Shown: positions 14,114 to 15,475 of the stretch, one piece after another
Position numbering within the stretch: the first letter of the stretch is position 1
Layout of the letters: each line of letters begins with the position of its first letter
NCBI GenBank assembly: GCA_003170935.1
Contig: PMYA01000077.1
Location: 6,541 to 22,015 of the forward strand
Direction of reading: 5' to 3'
Origin: Methanobacteriota archaeon
GTDB lineage: Archaea > Halobacteriota > Bog-38 > Methanoflorentales > Methanoflorentaceae
DNA length: 15,475 bases
The notes under the pieces: generated by a model
Databases searched by the model: none
What the model saw: the letters and a program-made list of their open reading frames with translations, nothing else
What the model was told of the DNA's origin: nothing
Position numbers and translations under genes: made by a program

Positions 14114-14629
14114 ATGCCGGACCCGATTACTCACCTCATCGTTGCCACTTCACTGTTATGGCTGTTTTGGGACAAAAAGTACCGAAACTACGTCCTTTTA
14201 CTGTCCCCCCTAGCTGTGTTGCCAGATGTAGATCATTTCCTACCGCCATTCCACCGTTTGCTCTTGCACAACATCTTCATCATTGTGCCTACCATCAGTC
14301 TTGCGTTGTATGCACGCTTTTGGGCAAAGAATGACGTTTTATTTAACGTGTCACTAATCGCGACCTTCTTCTTGCTTTCACACCTGTTACTCGACCTGTT
14401 TACTGGTGCTGGCGTGCCTCTGTTCTATCCGCTTACAGCGCCAACTATTGGCTTCACGTACGAGTTGGTTATTGCCCATGGCTCTGTGGTACTACTTCCC
14501 GAGCCGCCTGCCGCGTTCGTGCAGAGCGAATTGTTTGGCATCGCGCTGACATCTCTAGCGCTAGCTGTGACTTTATTCGTCAAGAACCGGCTACCATTGA
14601 CTAAAGATGTTTTCGCGTCTGAGGTCTAA
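14114..14629 (+). CDS. DUF457 / YdjM-like metal-dependent membrane hydrolase family protein (paralogue 2)
   Basis: A 171-residue integral membrane protein, co-linear with the gene at 13056. The candidate metal residues keep exactly the same numbering: His7, Asp38, Asp40, His41 (LPDVDHF), His52, His90 and Asp94 (SHLLLDLF). Hydrophobic segments also match. It has a single copy of the segment duplicated in paralogue 1 (AHGSVVLLPEPPAAFVQSEL near 121-140). The start at 14114 gives the family opening MPDPITH; no strong Shine-Dalgarno. Both copies in line on the same strand indicate tandem duplication of a gene plus promoter. Substrate unknown. Confidence 0.85.
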   Translation: MPDPITHLIVATSLLWLFWDKKYRNYVLLLSPLAVLPDVDHFLPPFHRLLLHNIFIIVPTISLALYARFWAKNDVLFNVSLIATFFLLSHLLLDLFTGAGVPLFYPLTAPTIGFTYELVIAHGSVVLLPEPPAAFVQSELFGIALTSLALAVTLFVKNRLPLTKDVFASEV

Positions 14630-14712
14630 GTTTAATTCGCCGCGCGCGCGGTGGGTTCCCGCCAAGTGGCACTGCACATCGCTGTAAGCGTGAATGGCGG
14701 TGTGAGCTATTA

Positions 14713-14883
14713 ATGAAAAGTGCGACCTTAAGGCACATCGTAAAAGCAGCAGCTCAAACGCGGTATGACTCGATCGACGCGACTCATGTCGGCGCGTTAA
14801 AAAAAGCGCATTGCCCCGGCACTCGCGTGTGGTTGTGGCAATGGCCGTGGAAATGGCTGCGGAAATGGCTGTGGCTGTGGTAA
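14713..14883 (+). CDS. Possible small ORF with tryptophan-rich C-terminus
   Basis: From ATG 14713 to TAA 14881-14883 the frame encodes 56 residues: MKSATLRHIVKAAAQTRYDS, then a hydrophilic middle, then VWLWQWPWKWLRKWLWLW, with 8 Trp in the last 18 residues alternating with other residues and three Lys/Arg. The tail resembles Trp-rich cationic antimicrobial peptides such as indolicidin in composition only. It comes from the periodic tract, whose other forward frames are also open, so the tail may be a by-product of repeat DNA. A weak GGTG lies 10 bases upstream of the ATG. An A7 run at 14799-14805 could have caused a frameshift from the Gly-X frame. Existence as a gene is doubtful. Confidence 0.3.
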   Translation: MKSATLRHIVKAAAQTRYDSIDATHVGALKKAHCPGTRVWLWQWPWKWLRKWLWLW

Positions 14884-14903
14884 TGGTAGTGGTTGTGGCA
14901 ATG
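14829..14903 (+). repeat. Six-base periodic tract (GGNNNT)12
   Basis: From 14831 a GG pair recurs every 6 bases twelve times without a break (last at 14897-14898), and the base before the next GG is T in all but one unit. The 15-mer GTGGTTGTGGCAATG occurs at both ends (14829-14843 and 14889-14903). In one frame the tract codes strictly Gly-X with X being Cys, Asn, Arg or Ser; in another Trp-X; in the third a Val/Ala/Met run. The regular GG spacing also permits two-layer G-quadruplexes. Confidence 0.85.
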
Positions 14904-14924
14904 CAATGGACTCCTTCAATCCGA

Positions 14925-15443
14925 CTAATTCTCGAAGACGATGTCGCCAACGCGCTTTCGCGTCTCGTCAAGCAGTTCTTCGATTCGTTTTATCTTGGCA
15001 TCGTCAAGGTAACTGTAGTTCGAAAAAATGGTACCGGTGAGCGATGCTACTCGTTTGCCGACTCCGGGAAGCGAGTTCCACTTAGGTTGTCCGAAGCTTT
15101 CCGACATTCGGTCGATTCGCTCACTGTTTTCTTTGAGATACGTTTTACCCTCATCAGTAAGCGCGTACACTTTTTTATTCTCTTTTTCGTCAATTTTTAC
15201 ACAACCTTGATCCTGCAGCAGCTGAAGCGTTGGATAGAGGGAAGAAGGATCTGGCGCGTAGCCGCGTTTTTCTTCGATAGCCTTGATGATTCCATAGCCG
15301 TGCAGGGGCTGTTCCTCGAGGGCCTGCAAGATTAGAAGGCTTAGGTTTCTCCGGTCCCGTCGAGGGTGCGCTAGCCACGTTTTGCACATGGATGACATAT
15401 GATGCATCGGACCGCAGGTCTGGTATATTTTGTAGTGGGTCAT
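14925..15443 (-). CDS. PadR-family transcriptional regulator
   Basis: A 172-residue DNA-binding protein. The PadR winged-helix domain is clear: RRNLSLLILQALEEQPLHGY, GIIKAIEE, DPSSLYPTLQLLQDQGCVKI, then the wing KKVYALTDEGKTYLKEN; the C-terminal half (IKRIEELLDETRKRV) is likely the dimerisation helix. Before the domain is an unusual stretch CGPMHHMSSMC (residues 10-20), rich in Cys, Met and His, that could bind a metal. The frame is open from GTG 15452, but the ATG at 15443 sits about 25 bp after a TATA-like element and would be leaderless; later ATGs (15407, 15398, 15389) cannot be excluded. Probably autoregulated through the palindrome over its promoter; other targets may lie beyond the right edge. 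Confidence 0.9.
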   Translation of the reverse strand: MTHYKIYQTCGPMHHMSSMCKTWLAHPRRDRRNLSLLILQALEEQPLHGYGIIKAIEEKRGYAPDPSSLYPTLQLLQDQGCVKIDEKENKKVYALTDEGKTYLKENSERIDRMSESFGQPKWNSLPGVGKRVASLTGTIFSNYSYLDDAKIKRIEELLDETRKRVGDIVFEN

Positions 15444-15455
15444 GTTTTTCACCGA

Positions 15456-15471
15456 TATATCTTTAGATATA
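15456..15471 (-). promoter_or_regulatory. padR promoter with overlapping palindrome (candidate operator)
   Basis: TATATC-TTTA-GATATA is a perfect 6+6 inverted repeat with a 4-base spacer. The TATA-like segment on the reverse strand (TTATATCT, about 15465-15472) overlaps it, 22-30 bp ahead of the ATG at 15443. A regulator bound here would block TBP, which fits PadR autorepression. AT-rich palindromes occur by chance in promoters, so this is a candidate only. Confidence 0.45.
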
Positions 15472-15475
15472 ATAC

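Larger units (their letters stand above)
14630..14924. other. Intergenic region with palindrome, small ORF and G-rich periodic tract
   Basis: Between the second DUF457 gene (+) and the padR gene (-). It holds the alternating palindrome CCGCGCGCGCGG (14640-14651), a stem GGTGG/CCGCC right after it, a 56-codon forward ORF (14713-14883) and the six-base periodic tract (14829-14903). No RNA gene recognised. Confidence 0.6.

Noticed and set aside
14829..14903. CRISPR-like array
   Set aside because: The period is 6 bases with no spacers; it is a simple periodic tract. No CRISPR repeats exist elsewhere in the window.
14591..14971. Reverse-strand 126-codon frame with Thr/Ala/Ile run
   Set aside because: Shadow of the periodic tract and of the padR end; no family resemblance.
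14811..15335. Forward 174-codon frame beginning in the G-rich tract
   Set aside because: Most of it is antisense to padR; its start is a TTG and the Val/Ala/Met run is a frame of the periodic tract.
1..15475. Insertion sequence or integrated element
   Set aside because: No transposase or integrase gene, terminal inverted repeats or target-site duplication could be seen, although the right end contains decayed frames.

Overview
The window reads as chromosomal DNA of a euryarchaeon (broad sense, possibly close to methanogens or anaerobic alkane/methane oxidisers). Evidence: the large subunit of the euryarchaeal family-D DNA polymerase, an Orc1/Cdc6 initiator, a two-gene SufC-SufB system, a DUF1890 protein (a family I associate with methanogens), a Cys-rich DUF2769 protein, and archaeal TATA boxes 25-40 bp ahead of several starts. 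The taxonomic call is inference; no rRNA or tRNA gene was found.

Layout, left to right. (1) 1-2013: C-terminal part of PolD DP2, cut by the window edge, then a DUF2342-type zincin (2139-3248). (2) 3249-3693: non-coding or decayed stretch with a reverse-strand gene fragment. (3) 3694-5738: a tight three-gene unit of Orc1/Cdc6 ATPase, a small charged coiled-coil protein overlapping it by one base, and a PD-(D/E)XK nuclease-like protein 3 bp further on. (4) 5853-9024: a COG1208-type sugar-phosphate nucleotidyltransferase followed by sufC and sufB, which overlap by 13 bp. (5) 9072-9917: a small reverse-strand hypothetical gene divergent from a Nudix hydrolase. (6) 10042-12708: four reverse-strand genes: GYD-domain protein, DUF362 ferredoxin-domain protein, DUF1890 protein and DUF2769 protein. 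(7) 12709-14924: a low-density region with two tandem paralogous DUF457/YdjM-like membrane proteins, each preceded by broken reading frames, and a strict 6-bp-periodic G-rich tract. (8) 14925-15443: a reverse-strand PadR regulator with a Cys/Met/His-rich N-terminus and a palindrome over its promoter.

Functional reading. The left third is replication and DNA metabolism; the initiator/coiled-coil/nuclease unit is the best candidate here for a little-described system. The middle is housekeeping (nucleotide-sugar synthesis, Fe-S assembly, Nudix clean-up). The reverse-strand cluster is rich in Fe-S or cysteine-rich families and suggests anaerobic redox metabolism, without an assignable pathway. 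The right end looks like an accessory zone with gene duplication and decay. The most unusual item is the (GGNNNT)12 tract at 14831-14902: one frame encodes a strict Gly-X repeat rich in Cys and Asn, while the frame with an ATG ends in an alternating Trp-X tail.
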